Positions 36,587 through 45,932 of a DNA stretch of 57,126 bases are shown here, piece after piece. Every line of letters starts with the position of its first letter. The stretch's first letter is position 1. Origin of the DNA: Rhodopirellula sp. (GTDB lineage Bacteria > Planctomycetota > Planctomycetia > Pirellulales > Pirellulaceae); the NCBI GenBank assembly GCA_024644085.1, contig JAHELS010000013.1, positions 1 through 57,126 of the forward strand. The letters run 5' to 3'. Both the position numbers and the translations under genes were made by a program. The notes below the pieces were generated by a model. It was not told where the DNA came from. It did no database searches and worked only from the letters and a program-made list of their open reading frames with translations.

Positions 36587-37837
36587 ATGGAAACTCTCGG
36601 CGGCCCCCTTTACGCCGTCGCCGGTGCGGGCGAATCGCACGGCCCGGCGGTGACGACGATTGTGTTTGGCTGCCCACCGGGACTGTACCTGCGACGCGGG
36701 GACGTCCAGGCGTACCTTGATCGACGACGGCCGGGAAGCAGCCGGCATGGGACACCACGTAACGAGAAAGACAAAGTCGTCTTTCTGTCGGGGCTCTACC
36801 AGGACGACGCAGAAAAGTTATTGACCGGGTCGAGTCTCAGCGTCAGCGCCGATGGTCTGGAGTTTCGCACCGAAGGATACGAAGAGGGTTACACGACCGG
36901 TGAGCCAATCGCGGCGATCGTGCTGTCAACGTCGAAAAAGTCTGGCGACTACACCCAGTTTTCCGGGCCAACGGGCGAAGTCCGCCCCGGGCATACCGAT
37001 TTGGTCAAGTATCACAAGTCGCAGGGCTTCGTCGACGTGCGAGGCGGTGGTCGTTCGAGTTACCGCTCCACAATCAGCGACGTAATCGGCGGATCGATTG
37101 CCCGGATTCTGTTGCGAGAAAAATTCGGTACGATGATCCTGTCGTCGATCTCGCAGGTCGGTCCGCTGAAGGCAGAGAAAAGCCTGGCGGGCCATCTTCA
37201 ATCGATCATCCACGATTCGGGAACACTCGCGATCGACAGTGCGAGGATTGAAGAAACTCAAAAACAGCTGTTGGGTGCCGAGATTCCTTCGATCGATGCC
37301 GAGTTTGCCGATGATGCGGCGGAACTGATCAAGGAAACCCGCAAGCAAGGCGACTCGCTCGGTGCAGCAGTGGAAGTGGTTGCCGTGAACGTGCCGCCGC
37401 TGGTCGGCGAGCCGCTGTACCAGAGTCTGAAGGTTCGCATCATGGGTGCACTCGGCGGACTCAATGCGGTTCAGTCATGCGAGGCGGGCGATGGGATATC
37501 AGTCGTCGAGCGACGCGGTAGCGAAAACAATGACCCGATTCGCAGCGGTGGCTACGCGAAAAACAGCCACGGCGGACTCCTGGGGGGGATAACCTCCGGT
37601 TCGCCGCTCGTTTTCCGTGTCGGGTTCAAGCCGACATCGACGATCAACATGCCGCAGGATTCAGTTCGCAAGAACCTTGATGAAATCGAATTTGAACTCG
37701 AGAAAGGCAGGCATGATCCCTGCGTCGGAGTACGTGCCGGCGTGACGCTCGAATCACGCGTCGCGATCGAACTTCTCAACGCGGTCCTGATGCATCAATC
37801 GACGCGGATCGACCCGGACCAATTCAAGCTGTTCTAA
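36587..37837 (+). CDS. aroC: Chorismate synthase
   Basis: FMN-dependent enzyme making chorismate from 5-enolpyruvylshikimate 3-phosphate, the end of the shikimate pathway. Signatures: G-E-S-H-G-P-A near residues 15-21, R-R-R-P-G-S-S-R-H-G-T-P-R, R-P-G-H-T-D-L-V-K-Y, and the R-G-G-G-R-S-S-Y-R motif; G-G-I-T-S-G and F-K-P-T-S-T-I lie in the C-terminal third. It has 416 residues with an A-A-V-E-V-V-A type domain in the middle, slightly longer than the E. coli enzyme. AAGGA lies eight bases before the ATG. Confidence 0.95.
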   Translation: METLGGPLYAVAGAGESHGPAVTTIVFGCPPGLYLRRGDVQAYLDRRRPGSSRHGTPRNEKDKVVFLSGLYQDDAEKLLTGSSLSVSADGLEFRTEGYEEGYTTGEPIAAIVLSTSKKSGDYTQFSGPTGEVRPGHTDLVKYHKSQGFVDVRGGGRSSYRSTISDVIGGSIARILLREKFGTMILSSISQVGPLKAEKSLAGHLQSIIHDSGTLAIDSARIEETQKQLLGAEIPSIDAEFADDAAELIKETRKQGDSLGAAVEVVAVNVPPLVGEPLYQSLKVRIMGALGGLNAVQSCEAGDGISVVERRGSENNDPIRSGGYAKNSHGGLLGGITSGSPLVFRVGFKPTSTINMPQDSVRKNLDEIEFELEKGRHDPCVGVRAGVTLESRVAIELLNAVLMHQSTRIDPDQFKLF

Positions 37838-37898
37838 ATCGAGAGTGACTCGGAGGTCCCAACCGCGCAGGGGAAGCCAAGGGCTTGGAGAATCCGAG

Positions 37899-38402
37899 TT
37901 AACCCTTCCGAGGTATGCTCGAGTCCTGGATCGCTTCTAACCCCTGTTTCTCGATCTCCAGAACCTTTGCCAAACGGCGGGCGTGGCGATCGGCAGGCGT
38001 GTAACGAGCGCCCAGGAACGACGCGATGATCTCGAAGGCGAGTTCCGAGCCGATAATTCGCCCACCGATGCAGAGCACATTCATGTCGTCGTGTTCGACA
38101 CCCTGGTGGGCCGAGTAGGTGTCGTGACAGATTGCGGCGCGGATCCCCGGGATCTTGTTGGCCGCCACGCTGACGCCGACGCCGCTTCCACAAATCACGA
38201 TACCGCGATCAACGTTGCCGAGGATCACTTCGCGTGAAACGGCGATCGCAAAGTCCGAGTAATCACAGCTCGATTCGCTGTTGGTCCCACAGTCGACAAG
38301 GGCGGCCACTCGAGTGGCGAATCGTTCCGACACGGCTTGTTTGAGCGGAAAGCCGGCGTGGTCACCGCCGAGCGCGATTCGCAGGGGACTTGGGTCGGAC
38401 AT
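37899..38402 (-). CDS. rpiB: Ribose 5-phosphate isomerase B
   Basis: Cytoplasmic isomerase interconverting ribose 5-phosphate and ribulose 5-phosphate. The LacAB/RpiB fold shows G-G-D-H-A-G-F-P-L-K near residue 10, the catalytic cysteine in I-C-G-S-G-V-G-V-S-V-A-A-N-K, and H-D-T-Y-S-A-H-Q-G-V-E-H-D-D-M-N-V-L. The start at 38402 gives 167 residues, normal for the family; the open frame continues upstream but without family similarity. It converges on aroC. Confidence 0.92.
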   Translation of the reverse strand: MSDPSPLRIALGGDHAGFPLKQAVSERFATRVAALVDCGTNSESSCDYSDFAIAVSREVILGNVDRGIVICGSGVGVSVAANKIPGIRAAICHDTYSAHQGVEHDDMNVLCIGGRIIGSELAFEIIASFLGARYTPADRHARRLAKVLEIEKQGLEAIQDSSIPRKG

Positions 38403-38720
38403 GGGAGTGAGAGATGGATGCGGTTGAAGGTGGTCGATTGGCATTTCATACCGGCTGGTCGATGGCCTGCACACGGGGGGAATCACGGTCCGACAGCGGA
38501 TTGACCCTCGGGGCAGTCGCAGCAGCCTTTCCGAGGCGACAAATGCCGTGAAACGCGGGGTTAGCTGTTGTGACGAATTTTTGCCTTTGATACGTTACCG
38601 GGCTACGCGCGAGCAACTCTCTCGCGTTTTGACGGCCATTCCATCCTCCAACCCCCCGAGCTTTCCCGCGATCCGGCCGTCGGTCCGTCTGAGAATGCTC
38701 AACCCCTGGATTATTTTCAC
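38403..38720. other. Divergent region rpiB / rpsA with leader hairpin
   Basis: About 320 bases with no gene. A hairpin CGCGAG-7-CTCGCG followed by TTTT is at 38608-38630, about 95 bases before rpsA; it could be an attenuator-like structure in the rpsA leader. No Shine-Dalgarno sequence precedes rpsA, as is common for genes encoding S1. Confidence 0.45.
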
Positions 38721-40517
38721 ATGGTTAATCGAAACCTCATCCGCAACCTCGACGACGAAGACATCACCAACGAGCTGGCCGTATTGGCGCCGGAAGAACA
38801 GGCCGACGAATGGCTGCTCGAATGGCTCGAACGCGAGCAACAGGATTACGCCCAAGGTGAAATCGTCGACGGTCGAATCGTCGAAGTGAACGATGAATGG
38901 GCACTGGTCGACGTCGGATTCAAGAGTGAAGGAACCGTTCCGCTAAACGAATGGGGCCCGGAAGAGCCTCCGCCCAAGGTCGGCGAAACTGTCAAAGTTC
39001 TCATCGAGGAGATGGAGGACGAACTCGGTGCGGCCGACGATCCCTACGGAATGATCTCGCTTAGCAAGAGCAAAGCGGAAAAGATCATCGAATGGGAAAA
39101 GATCATTGGCGAGATCAGCGAGGGCCAGGTCGTTACTGGAACAGTGATCCGCAAGATCAAGGGCGGCCTTTTGGTCGACATCGGCGTCAATGTATTTCTG
39201 CCCGGCAGCCAGGTCGACATCCGACGGCCCGGCGACATCGGCGATTTCATCGGTCGTGTAATCCAGGCTGAAGTGCTGAAGATCGACGACACACGGCGCA
39301 ACATTGTGATCAGCCGACGTTCTTTGATTGAACGACAGCGAGAAGAAGACCGCGCCTACTTGATGAAGGAACTCGAGGTCGGCCAGGTCCGCAAGGGAAT
39401 CGTCAAGAACATCGCCGACTTCGGTGCGTTTGTGGACCTCGGCGGAATCGACGGATTGCTGCACATCACCGACATGGCATGGGAACGAATCGGTCACCCG
39501 ACCGAAATGGTCTCCATCGACCAGGAGATCGAGGTCAAGGTGCTGCATATCGACCGCGAAAAACAAAAGATCGCGCTCGGATTGAAGCAGAAGGACCGCA
39601 ATCCGTGGGAAAACATCGAGACAAAGTACCCGGTGAACTCGGACCACAAGGGCGAAGTCGTCAACGTGATGAGCTACGGGGCGTTCGTGAAGCTCGAACC
39701 GGGCATCGAAGGTCTCGTCCACATCAGCGAAATGAGTTGGACCAAGCGGGTCAATCACCCCAGCGAACTGGTCAACATCGGCGACGAAATCGATGTCAAG
39801 ATCCTCGGCGTCGATCCCGAAGGTCAACAGCTTTCGCTCGGGATGAAACAGACGCAAAAGAACCCTTGGGACGAAGTGATCGAGCGATATCCCGAGGGCA
39901 AAGACGTCCAGGGCAAGGTACGCAATTTGACCAATTACGGTGCATTCATCGAGTTGGAGGAAGGTATCGACGGACTGCTGCATGTCAGCGATATGTCGTG
40001 GACTCGAAAGATCGGCCACCCCAGCGAATTACTGGAAAAAGGCCAGGAACTCACCTGTCGCGTACTCAGCGTCGACGAGTCGCGGCGGCGAATCGCACTC
40101 GGGCTGAAACAGCTCGATAACGATCCCTGGGATGGCGACATTCCTGACAAGTACCAGCCCGGACAACTCGTCAAGGGTACTGTCACAAAGATCACCAACT
40201 TCGGTGTCTTCATCGGACTCGAGGACGGTTTGGAAGGCTTGCTGCACATCAGCGAACTGGCCGAACACAAAGTCGAAGACCCCGAGGAGATCGTCAAAGT
40301 CGGCCAGGATATCGAAGTGAAAGTGCTTCGCGTCGATACGGACGAACGAAAGATTGGCCTTTCGCTCAAGCGAGTTGACTGGGGCGAGGAGCAAGAACGG
40401 GCTGCAGCCGAAGCCGAAGCGGCGGAAGGTGGCGGAAGCGTTCCCTCGGTCGACGACGAGGACCTCAAAGGGGGCCTTGGAAGTGGCGAAGGCCCGCTGA
40501 TCCCGACCAGCGATTGA
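38721..40517 (+). CDS. rpsA: 30S ribosomal protein S1
   Basis: RNA-binding ribosomal protein that helps mRNA docking on the 30S subunit. It has 598 residues and six S1 (OB-fold) domains, beginning near G-R-I-V-E-V-N-D-E-W-A-L-V-D-V-G, G-T-V-I-R-K-I-K-G-G-L, G-I-V-K-N-I-A-D-F-G-A-F, G-E-V-V-N-V-M-S-Y-G-A-F, G-K-V-R-N-L-T-N-Y-G-A-F and G-T-V-T-K-I-T-N-F-G-V-F. Domains 3-6 are the canonical D/Y-G-A-F-V type, while 1 and 2 are diverged, as in proteobacterial S1. A short acidic tail ends the protein. A terminator follows directly. Confidence 0.97.
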   Translation: MVNRNLIRNLDDEDITNELAVLAPEEQADEWLLEWLEREQQDYAQGEIVDGRIVEVNDEWALVDVGFKSEGTVPLNEWGPEEPPPKVGETVKVLIEEMEDELGAADDPYGMISLSKSKAEKIIEWEKIIGEISEGQVVTGTVIRKIKGGLLVDIGVNVFLPGSQVDIRRPGDIGDFIGRVIQAEVLKIDDTRRNIVISRRSLIERQREEDRAYLMKELEVGQVRKGIVKNIADFGAFVDLGGIDGLLHITDMAWERIGHPTEMVSIDQEIEVKVLHIDREKQKIALGLKQKDRNPWENIETKYPVNSDHKGEVVNVMSYGAFVKLEPGIEGLVHISEMSWTKRVNHPSELVNIGDEIDVKILGVDPEGQQLSLGMKQTQKNPWDEVIERYPEGKDVQGKVRNLTNYGAFIELEEGIDGLLHVSDMSWTRKIGHPSELLEKGQELTCRVLSVDESRRRIALGLKQLDNDPWDGDIPDKYQPGQLVKGTVTKITNFGVFIGLEDGLEGLLHISELAEHKVEDPEEIVKVGQDIEVKVLRVDTDERKIGLSLKRVDWGEEQERAAAEAEAAEGGGSVPSVDDEDLKGGLGSGEGPLIPTSD

Positions 40518-40558
40518 CCCAGCGCGGGCCAGTCGCCCCCTGCCATGTCGAATCGACG

Positions 40559-40588
40559 AAGGCCAGTCCCTCGGACTGGCCTTTTTTT
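40559..40588 (+). terminator. Rho-independent terminator of rpsA
   Basis: Perfect 11-bp stem (AAGGCCAGTCC with GGACTGGCCTT), loop CTC, then a run of T residues. It lies 42 bases after the rpsA stop. Confidence 0.93.
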
Positions 40589-40659
40589 GTTGCCCGGTCA
40601 AATCATGAGCAGACCCGGCATACTAATCGCGTTGATCGTGCGGATCACCACAGCGCAAG

Positions 40660-40687
40660 AAAAACGCTTCCCGGCGGAAGCGTTTTT
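40660..40687. terminator. Bidirectional terminator, serving the minus-strand response regulator
   Basis: A 12-bp stem (AAAAACGCTTCC with GGAAGCGTTTTT) around a CGGC loop; T-runs exist on both strands. On the minus strand it lies 21 bases after the response-regulator stop, and on the plus strand it backs up the rpsA terminator. Confidence 0.88.
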
Positions 40688-40708
40688 TGAGGATCCGTTC
40701 GCTTTGAT

Positions 40709-41341
40709 TCAGACCAGGTTCTTGCGGACGGCCCAGACCGCTGCCTGGGTGCGATCGCTGACGCCGATCTTGCGCAAAATGTGCTGGACGTGTTCCTTGA
40801 CCGTTTCGTAACTGATCCCAAGCATCTTGGCGATCTCTTTGTTGGTCAGCCCAAGTGCCATCTGGCGGAGGACTTCACTTTCCCGTTGAGTCAACGGAAC
40901 TTCGATGTCCTGGCTCAATCGCGGTGTAGCCAAGGCGCCTGTCACTCGGCGAAGTTCTTCACGGGTCCAGGCCGATTCGCCCCTCAGCGCCGTTTCCAAG
41001 GCTTCGATCAATCGTTCCCGCGGCGCTGACTTCAACACATACCCGGCCGCACCCAGAGCGACCGCGCGAGCGATATACGTCGGGTTGTCGTACGCCGAAA
41101 ACAGAACGATCGGAAGATCCGGATAGTCGAGCTTCATGCGACCCAGCGCATTGAGCCCGTCACCCCCCTCCATGCGAATGTCCATCAGAACGATGTCGGG
41201 AAGATCTTTTCCAATCGCCTCGAGTGCTTCCGCAGCGGTCGTCGCCTCGGCCACGATTTCAATCTCCGTGTCCTGCAGCATCAACCGAAGACCCAAACGT
41301 ACAATCTCGTGGTCATCCACGATAAGAAGTTTCTTGCTCAT
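40709..41341 (-). CDS. LuxR/NarL-type response regulator
   Basis: Two-domain regulator of 210 residues. The receiver has the phosphoacceptor D54 in V-L-M-D-I-R-M, acidic residues V-D-D-H-E at 8-12 and the lysine in Y-V-L-K-S-A; the C-terminal helix-turn-helix (about 145-205) reads L-T-Q-R-E-S-E-V-L-R-Q-M-A-L-G-L-T-N-K-E-I-A and ends K-I-G-V-S-D-R-T-Q-A-A. The ATG at 41341 has GGAG six bases upstream and starts directly at M-S-K-K-L-L-I-V-D-D. No histidine kinase is adjacent, so it is an orphan. Confidence 0.94.
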   Translation of the reverse strand: MSKKLLIVDDHEIVRLGLRLMLQDTEIEIVAEATTAAEALEAIGKDLPDIVLMDIRMEGGDGLNALGRMKLDYPDLPIVLFSAYDNPTYIARAVALGAAGYVLKSAPRERLIEALETALRGESAWTREELRRVTGALATPRLSQDIEVPLTQRESEVLRQMALGLTNKEIAKMLGISYETVKEHVQHILRKIGVSDRTQAAVWAVRKNLV

Positions 41342-41919
41342 CGAATCTCCAATGCCTTGTGGTGGGCTCGCTTTAAAATCGTCGCGTCGCGACTTCGTCA
41401 CCGCCTGGCGAGTTCAACACTACGCAAGCGATGTGGGAGGCAAGCCACCCCGCAATGGGGTCCGGGTGGCTCTGCCAATCCCGCCATCGTCTGAATCGTC
41501 GTGTGCTTTCGAGCCGTGTAATTGCCTTCAAATTCGTGTGATGAAGGTCGAGATCTCTCCCCCAATTGATTGGTGAGGGAATTCGGATCCCCCCTTCACA
41601 CAAAATTGATAATAACCCAAACGCGGGGGAATCGCCCGTGTGGTTTCTACCCCAAAGTGGCTAGTTGCCCGCAGGCATCTTTGTGGGCCGGAGGGGCCTG
41701 GATTACGATTCAGCTAGAAAATGCGGTGAAAACACGTGATCAGCGGCGTCTTGCAAGGTGCGGAAAACCGCAAGCAAATGGACCGGGATAACTGTTTCTG
41801 GGTCATTCCCGCCGACATCAAGCAAGCATTTTGGCATCGCGCTCCTACCATCAGAGCGGGTCCAGCCGAGTCGAAGCACCCGATTCAGCCCGCTGCGCGG
41901 AAGACCCGCGACCCCCTCA
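41342..41919. other. Intergenic region without recognised gene
   Basis: About 580 bases, the largest empty stretch apart from the right end. It would carry the regulator promoter and the 3' end of the unknown membrane protein transcript. G/C-rich inverted segments occur near 41440-41475, but none is followed by a T-run, and the short frames lack family or codon support. Confidence 0.5.
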
Positions 41920-43674
41920 TCAGGCAGGATGCGAATTCGAGCTTGCGATCCGCTTCGCCGCGACGAGGTCGCGGAACTGCATTCGCAAGTTCTTCATCCA
42001 GAAGATCAAGTAGACGTTTGCCACGAAGGAGATTAGCAGCAAGCCGTTCAGAAGCGGTTGCGTTGTGACGCGCGGTGCCGCGGCTAGCGTGGAGTCGTTG
42101 CCGCGGGTGGTGGTGAGCGACGGCGGATCAGGTTGCCGCTGGACGGCGACTGTGCCCTGCGGACCACGCTGGGTCGGGCCACGAAAGCCGCCGCGCTCGG
42201 AGACGTCACTTTCTCGAACAAAGCTTTGATTTGGATCGTTCAATTGCGTCGCCCACTGTTGCCCGCCCGGATTCGGAAACGCTTGCCCTCCGACAGTTGA
42301 CTGAGACCGAGAGGGAGTCGACACACCGGGAAATCGCAGTGTGTTGGAATTAGTGGTTTGAGCGTCCTGTTCACCACGTGTGGTCACATTGGGTTGGCCG
42401 AGTGAACTGAGTGATCGGTCTGCGTACCGGTTGATTTGGCCGCGATCGCTATCAACAAGGTTTTGGTTCGTGGTGTTCAAAGCAAGCAAGCGGCCATTAC
42501 GATCAACCGGTCGGCCGTAGCCATCGACCGTCCACGCACCCGCGGCCACCTGAGCGGCTGTCAGCCGCGTGTCGGGACTCTGGCCCGACAGAGTGTTTCC
42601 TTGTATCTGTTGGTTGTACTGCAGCTGCGAATTGTCCGGCAATGCACCGGGGACGTTGGACCTGGCCCGCGCAGCCTCTGCAACAGCGCGAGCATACTCT
42701 GCCTGGCGATCGAGCTGCGTTTGTTCGTACTGTGAGTAGACAGCGTTGGGATCGACGCCGCGAGCGCCCACATTGGCACTGCGCAGGTTTCCTTGTTCCG
42801 CGTAGAGATTTCTTTCTTGAGCTTGCGGATCACGTGTCGCGGTTTGCAAGCCGTCTGGCATCCGCCCAAACGAATCGCTGGCTGACAATCCGCTCACTCC
42901 CGTTCCGCCGAAACCTGGATTCACTCCGCTGGATTTCCCAACTATCGACGCGCCGCTACCGCTGATCGGATCGGTCGACGGCCCACCAGAGCGAGGCCCC
43001 ACGAACTCATTCGTTGTCGCAAAATTACGCCACGAATTGTCACGGCTGTTCGTGGGATTGGTCGAGGGACCGCCGGGACGCGCTTGTGCCATCTGACCGC
43101 TCGGGTCACCGCCAGTGAATTGCGGCGCCTGCGTGCGACTGGGGCTGCGGGTCCCCGGCGGCGGGACAACGGCTCGAATTGCCGCATCCCGATTCTGGCC
43201 GGATGCCGCGCTGTCGCGCAGCGACGACGGGAGCGATGGGAATGTGAACCCGGGGCCGCTTTGGGCATCGCCTGTATCAGGTTTCATTACCGCAGTCGTC
43301 CGGCCGGCAGGAATCCCGCTCTGGCCGGGACTCGGGATCGGTATCGCGTGCGGCGAGTTTTCCATTTCCGGTATCGGGATCGGAGCATGATCGGCCACGA
43401 CCATCCCATCGCTGCTTGAATTAGCGCCGCGCTTCGCCAGGTTCGGAGGTGTGATCTTGGGAACCGGATCGGTTCCGACTTTGATGATGACCCGCGATAC
43501 GTGTCCGCGCACAGCCGGATCAATAACGCTGCTGATCTCGCCGATCCGATCCAAAGCATCCAATTGGTCGGGTTCGATCTGAATGACGTACTCAACGCCA
43601 CCCTTGTCATCGGGATGCCAACCATAGGTGATGCCTATAGCGGCGACCATCAATAGCACGGAGACTCCGCCCAT
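41920..43674 (-). CDS. Large low-complexity membrane-anchored protein of unknown function
   Basis: Protein of 584 residues with an N-terminal membrane segment (about 2-18) and a C-terminal one (about 541-562, L-L-N-G-L-L-L-I-S-F-V-A-N-V-Y-L-I-F-W). A short conserved-looking domain at about 25-75 (E-Y-V-I-Q-I-E-P-D-Q-L-D-A-L) precedes a roughly 450-residue stretch rich in Gly, Ser, Pro, Asn, Gln and Thr, with repeated G-G-P-S-T-N/D-P units near the middle. It looks like a long extended linker across the periplasm. AAGGA lies eight bases before the start. I do not recognise the family. The next gene upstream on the same strand is the cysteine desulfurase, 195 bases away. Confidence 0.8.
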   Translation of the reverse strand: MGGVSVLLMVAAIGITYGWHPDDKGGVEYVIQIEPDQLDALDRIGEISSVIDPAVRGHVSRVIIKVGTDPVPKITPPNLAKRGANSSSDGMVVADHAPIPIPEMENSPHAIPIPSPGQSGIPAGRTTAVMKPDTGDAQSGPGFTFPSLPSSLRDSAASGQNRDAAIRAVVPPPGTRSPSRTQAPQFTGGDPSGQMAQARPGGPSTNPTNSRDNSWRNFATTNEFVGPRSGGPSTDPISGSGASIVGKSSGVNPGFGGTGVSGLSASDSFGRMPDGLQTATRDPQAQERNLYAEQGNLRSANVGARGVDPNAVYSQYEQTQLDRQAEYARAVAEAARARSNVPGALPDNSQLQYNQQIQGNTLSGQSPDTRLTAAQVAAGAWTVDGYGRPVDRNGRLLALNTTNQNLVDSDRGQINRYADRSLSSLGQPNVTTRGEQDAQTTNSNTLRFPGVSTPSRSQSTVGGQAFPNPGGQQWATQLNDPNQSFVRESDVSERGGFRGPTQRGPQGTVAVQRQPDPPSLTTTRGNDSTLAAAPRVTTQPLLNGLLLISFVANVYLIFWMKNLRMQFRDLVAAKRIASSNSHPA

Positions 43675-43868
43675 CGTTCAATCCTTGAATGATGCTTTGG
43701 TCTCGCGGTCGTCCCAGCCAAACATTGGCGCAGTATTCCCCCGAGGTTTCGAGTGCGATCGTACCGCTGAGTTCACGATTCGGTAAAGAGAGATTTTGTG
43801 GGTAAGAGAGCCCGCCGAACAAAAACTCGGCAACATGGGCAACTTGGCCGCACCCGGGACGCAATCGA

Positions 43869-45038
43869 TCAACCTGCCAGGGTCGCCAATTGCTCGTGTG
43901 CCGCGACCAGAATCTCGAAGGCGGAATCGATCTGGTCGATTGTGTTGAATCTGCCGATTCCAAACCGAACGCTCCGCCGAGCCGCCGATTCGCTCAACCC
44001 CAATGCTGTCAAAACATGACTCGGTGCCGCGTCGGCACCGCTGCATGCCGACCCGCTACTGAATGCAATCTCGGGCGCAGCCGACATCCACGCCTGACCT
44101 TCGACGTCCGAGAGTGAGAGATTCAGGTTTCCTGGCAATCGATGTCCGCAGTGGAGCTCGGGACCGTTGAGAACGAGACCATCGATCGATTCTTTCAGCC
44201 GACTCCAAAGATGATCCCGCAGCTGGTTGACTCGAACATTCTCTTCGTCGAGCGATTCGACACACAACTGTAATGCGGTCGCCAGAGCAACAATCCCTGC
44301 CGTGTTCAACGTCCCGCTACGCAAGCCTCGCTGTTGTCCGCCGCCAATGATCTGCGGGCGCACGCGGACCCGGCGATTGGAGTTTCCGGCGACAAGCAAG
44401 CCGATTCCCTTGGGGCCATAAAACTTGTGAGCCGTAGCGCTGAGCAGATCGACGTCGGCCGCCATTACATCGACGTTGATTCGGCCGACCGCCTGGGTTG
44501 CATCGCTATGCAGAAAAGCTCCGTGTCGATGGGTGATTTCGGCGATCTCCTTCATCGGGGCGATGGCCCCGATTTCATTGTTCGCCCACATTACCGAGAC
44601 CAGCGCCGTGTCATCATCGACGGCCTCGGAAAATCGGTCGAGATCGATGACGCCTGCATCCGGCTTGCCGGCTTGCAACACCGGAACGCGTGTCACGCGA
44701 AATCCTTCTTTTTCCAGATCCGCCGTGACGTCAAGTACAGCCGGATGCTCGCTCGTCACCGTGACAATGTGACGTCGTTTCTGACGCGGGTGCGTGCACA
44801 CACCACGAATCGCAAGGTTGTTACTCTCCGTCGCGCCACTGGTCATGACGATCGATTCGTGATCGGCGTTCAGCAAAGTCGCAATCTTGGAAACCGCCTG
44901 ATCGATCGCCGATTTTGAATATTGGCCCGGTTCGTGATTGCTGTGCGGATTCCCATAATGCTCGGACAGCCACGGCAACATGGCGTCGACAACGCGTGGA
45001 TCGCAGCGGGTAGTGGCGTGATTGTCGAGGTAGATCAT
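43869..45038 (-). CDS. Cysteine desulfurase (NifS/IscS type)
   Basis: PLP enzyme that removes sulfur from cysteine for iron-sulfur cluster or thio-cofactor synthesis. Seen are M-I-Y-L-D-N-H-A-T-T at the N-terminus, T-S-G-A-T-E-S-N-N, H-S-D-A-T-Q-A-V-G, the PLP lysine K205 in A-T-A-H-K-F-Y-G-P-K-G, R-S-G-T-L-N, and the catalytic cysteine C332 in S-S-G-S-A-C-S-G. The length of 389 residues matches NifS/IscS. No scaffold (iscU) or regulator gene is adjacent, so its pathway is open. Confidence 0.94.
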   Translation of the reverse strand: MIYLDNHATTRCDPRVVDAMLPWLSEHYGNPHSNHEPGQYSKSAIDQAVSKIATLLNADHESIVMTSGATESNNLAIRGVCTHPRQKRRHIVTVTSEHPAVLDVTADLEKEGFRVTRVPVLQAGKPDAGVIDLDRFSEAVDDDTALVSVMWANNEIGAIAPMKEIAEITHRHGAFLHSDATQAVGRINVDVMAADVDLLSATAHKFYGPKGIGLLVAGNSNRRVRVRPQIIGGGQQRGLRSGTLNTAGIVALATALQLCVESLDEENVRVNQLRDHLWSRLKESIDGLVLNGPELHCGHRLPGNLNLSLSDVEGQAWMSAAPEIAFSSGSACSGADAAPSHVLTALGLSESAARRSVRFGIGRFNTIDQIDSAFEILVAAHEQLATLAG

Positions 45039-45099
45039 GTTTCAATCGTGTGAACCGTTTTCCGTCTGAAAATGATGTGCCCCGGTTGATCCGAGGCGC

Positions 45100-45714
45100 T
45101 CAATACAGCGCCGTGATCGCAAGTTGGCTCCAGGTTTCCAGACGGTCGAATTCGTTGCGAAGTTCGTCAACCGATACAAAGCCGCCCTCGGCCAGTTCCG
45201 ATTCATTGCTGGTCACCGCCGGACGATCCAGAACAAAGCGATGCACGACTCCGAGATGGACTTTCCCTACATCGTTGGAGGGATCATAAATCAAGCCATC
45301 GCAGCTTTCCCGATAAGGCGATTCTAACCGAACTTCTTCGGCGAGTTCGCGCCGCATCCCCGTCGAGTACGGATCAGCGCCACCGGCGGCATCTTCACGG
45401 CTGATATGCCCGCCGATGCCGACGCTCCGTTTCGCGTGAAGGCGGTCTTCGCCGCCGCCACCGCCGCGCGTGTAGGAAAACAATCGGGTCGTCCCATCCT
45501 CGTCGGTCCACTCAAGCAGGACGTATGGAATCAATTGCTTGAAGCCTGGATCGGTCTCCATCTGGCTCCGCGGCTGGAAAGAGAGTTGATCGCTGCGGAG
45601 AATCGCTTCGAGGTAGCGATCGACATCCGACTCGAAACCGGCGAACGTACCAATCTCGGCGATGACCGACTCGGGAACGACAAGAATCTGCTCTTCTTGG
45701 GCTTGTACCGTCAA
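45100..45714 (-). CDS. MutT/Nudix-like predicted phosphoesterase
   Basis: Cytoplasmic protein of 204 residues. A Nudix-like box is visible as G-I-G-G-H-I followed, after an insertion of about ten residues (A-A-G-G-A-D-P-Y), by M-R-R-E-L-A-E-E-V-R-L; the insertion and the missing final glycine make it atypical. The pattern resembles the MutT-type predicted phosphoesterases. The start is a TTG at 45714, chosen because GGAGG lies seven bases upstream, whereas the longer open frame has no such site. It lies 61 bases upstream of the cysteine desulfurase gene on the same strand and may be co-transcribed. Substrate unknown. Confidence 0.78.
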   Translation of the reverse strand: MTVQAQEEQILVVPESVIAEIGTFAGFESDVDRYLEAILRSDQLSFQPRSQMETDPGFKQLIPYVLLEWTDEDGTTRLFSYTRGGGGGEDRLHAKRSVGIGGHISREDAAGGADPYSTGMRRELAEEVRLESPYRESCDGLIYDPSNDVGKVHLGVVHRFVLDRPAVTSNESELAEGGFVSVDELRNEFDRLETWSQLAITALY

Positions 45715-45932
45715 AACAGTGCCTCCAACAATTGGCGTGAAAACCGTGAGTTGATTCCCAACCCACGCCGAGTTCAAGTCCCGCGCCGAGGATTCGAGGT
45801 GTCGAGGTCGCCTTCGACGCGACAGCAAGGTACAACGGAACGTGGAAAAAGGGCCCGCCGGACCTCAACTCACCATTTGCGCGTTTTGAAGAAACCCTGA
45901 CAAGACCCTCGCCACCGTGGAGAACACCGCGG

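Noticed and set aside
37848-37899. ACTCGGA / TCCGAGT inverted repeat between aroC and rpiB
   Set aside because: The arms are only 7 bp and about 38 bases apart, with no T-run, so it is not a credible terminator.
38943-40019. 358-codon open frame on the minus strand
   Set aside because: It is antisense to the repeated S1 domains of rpsA; its repeats mirror theirs.
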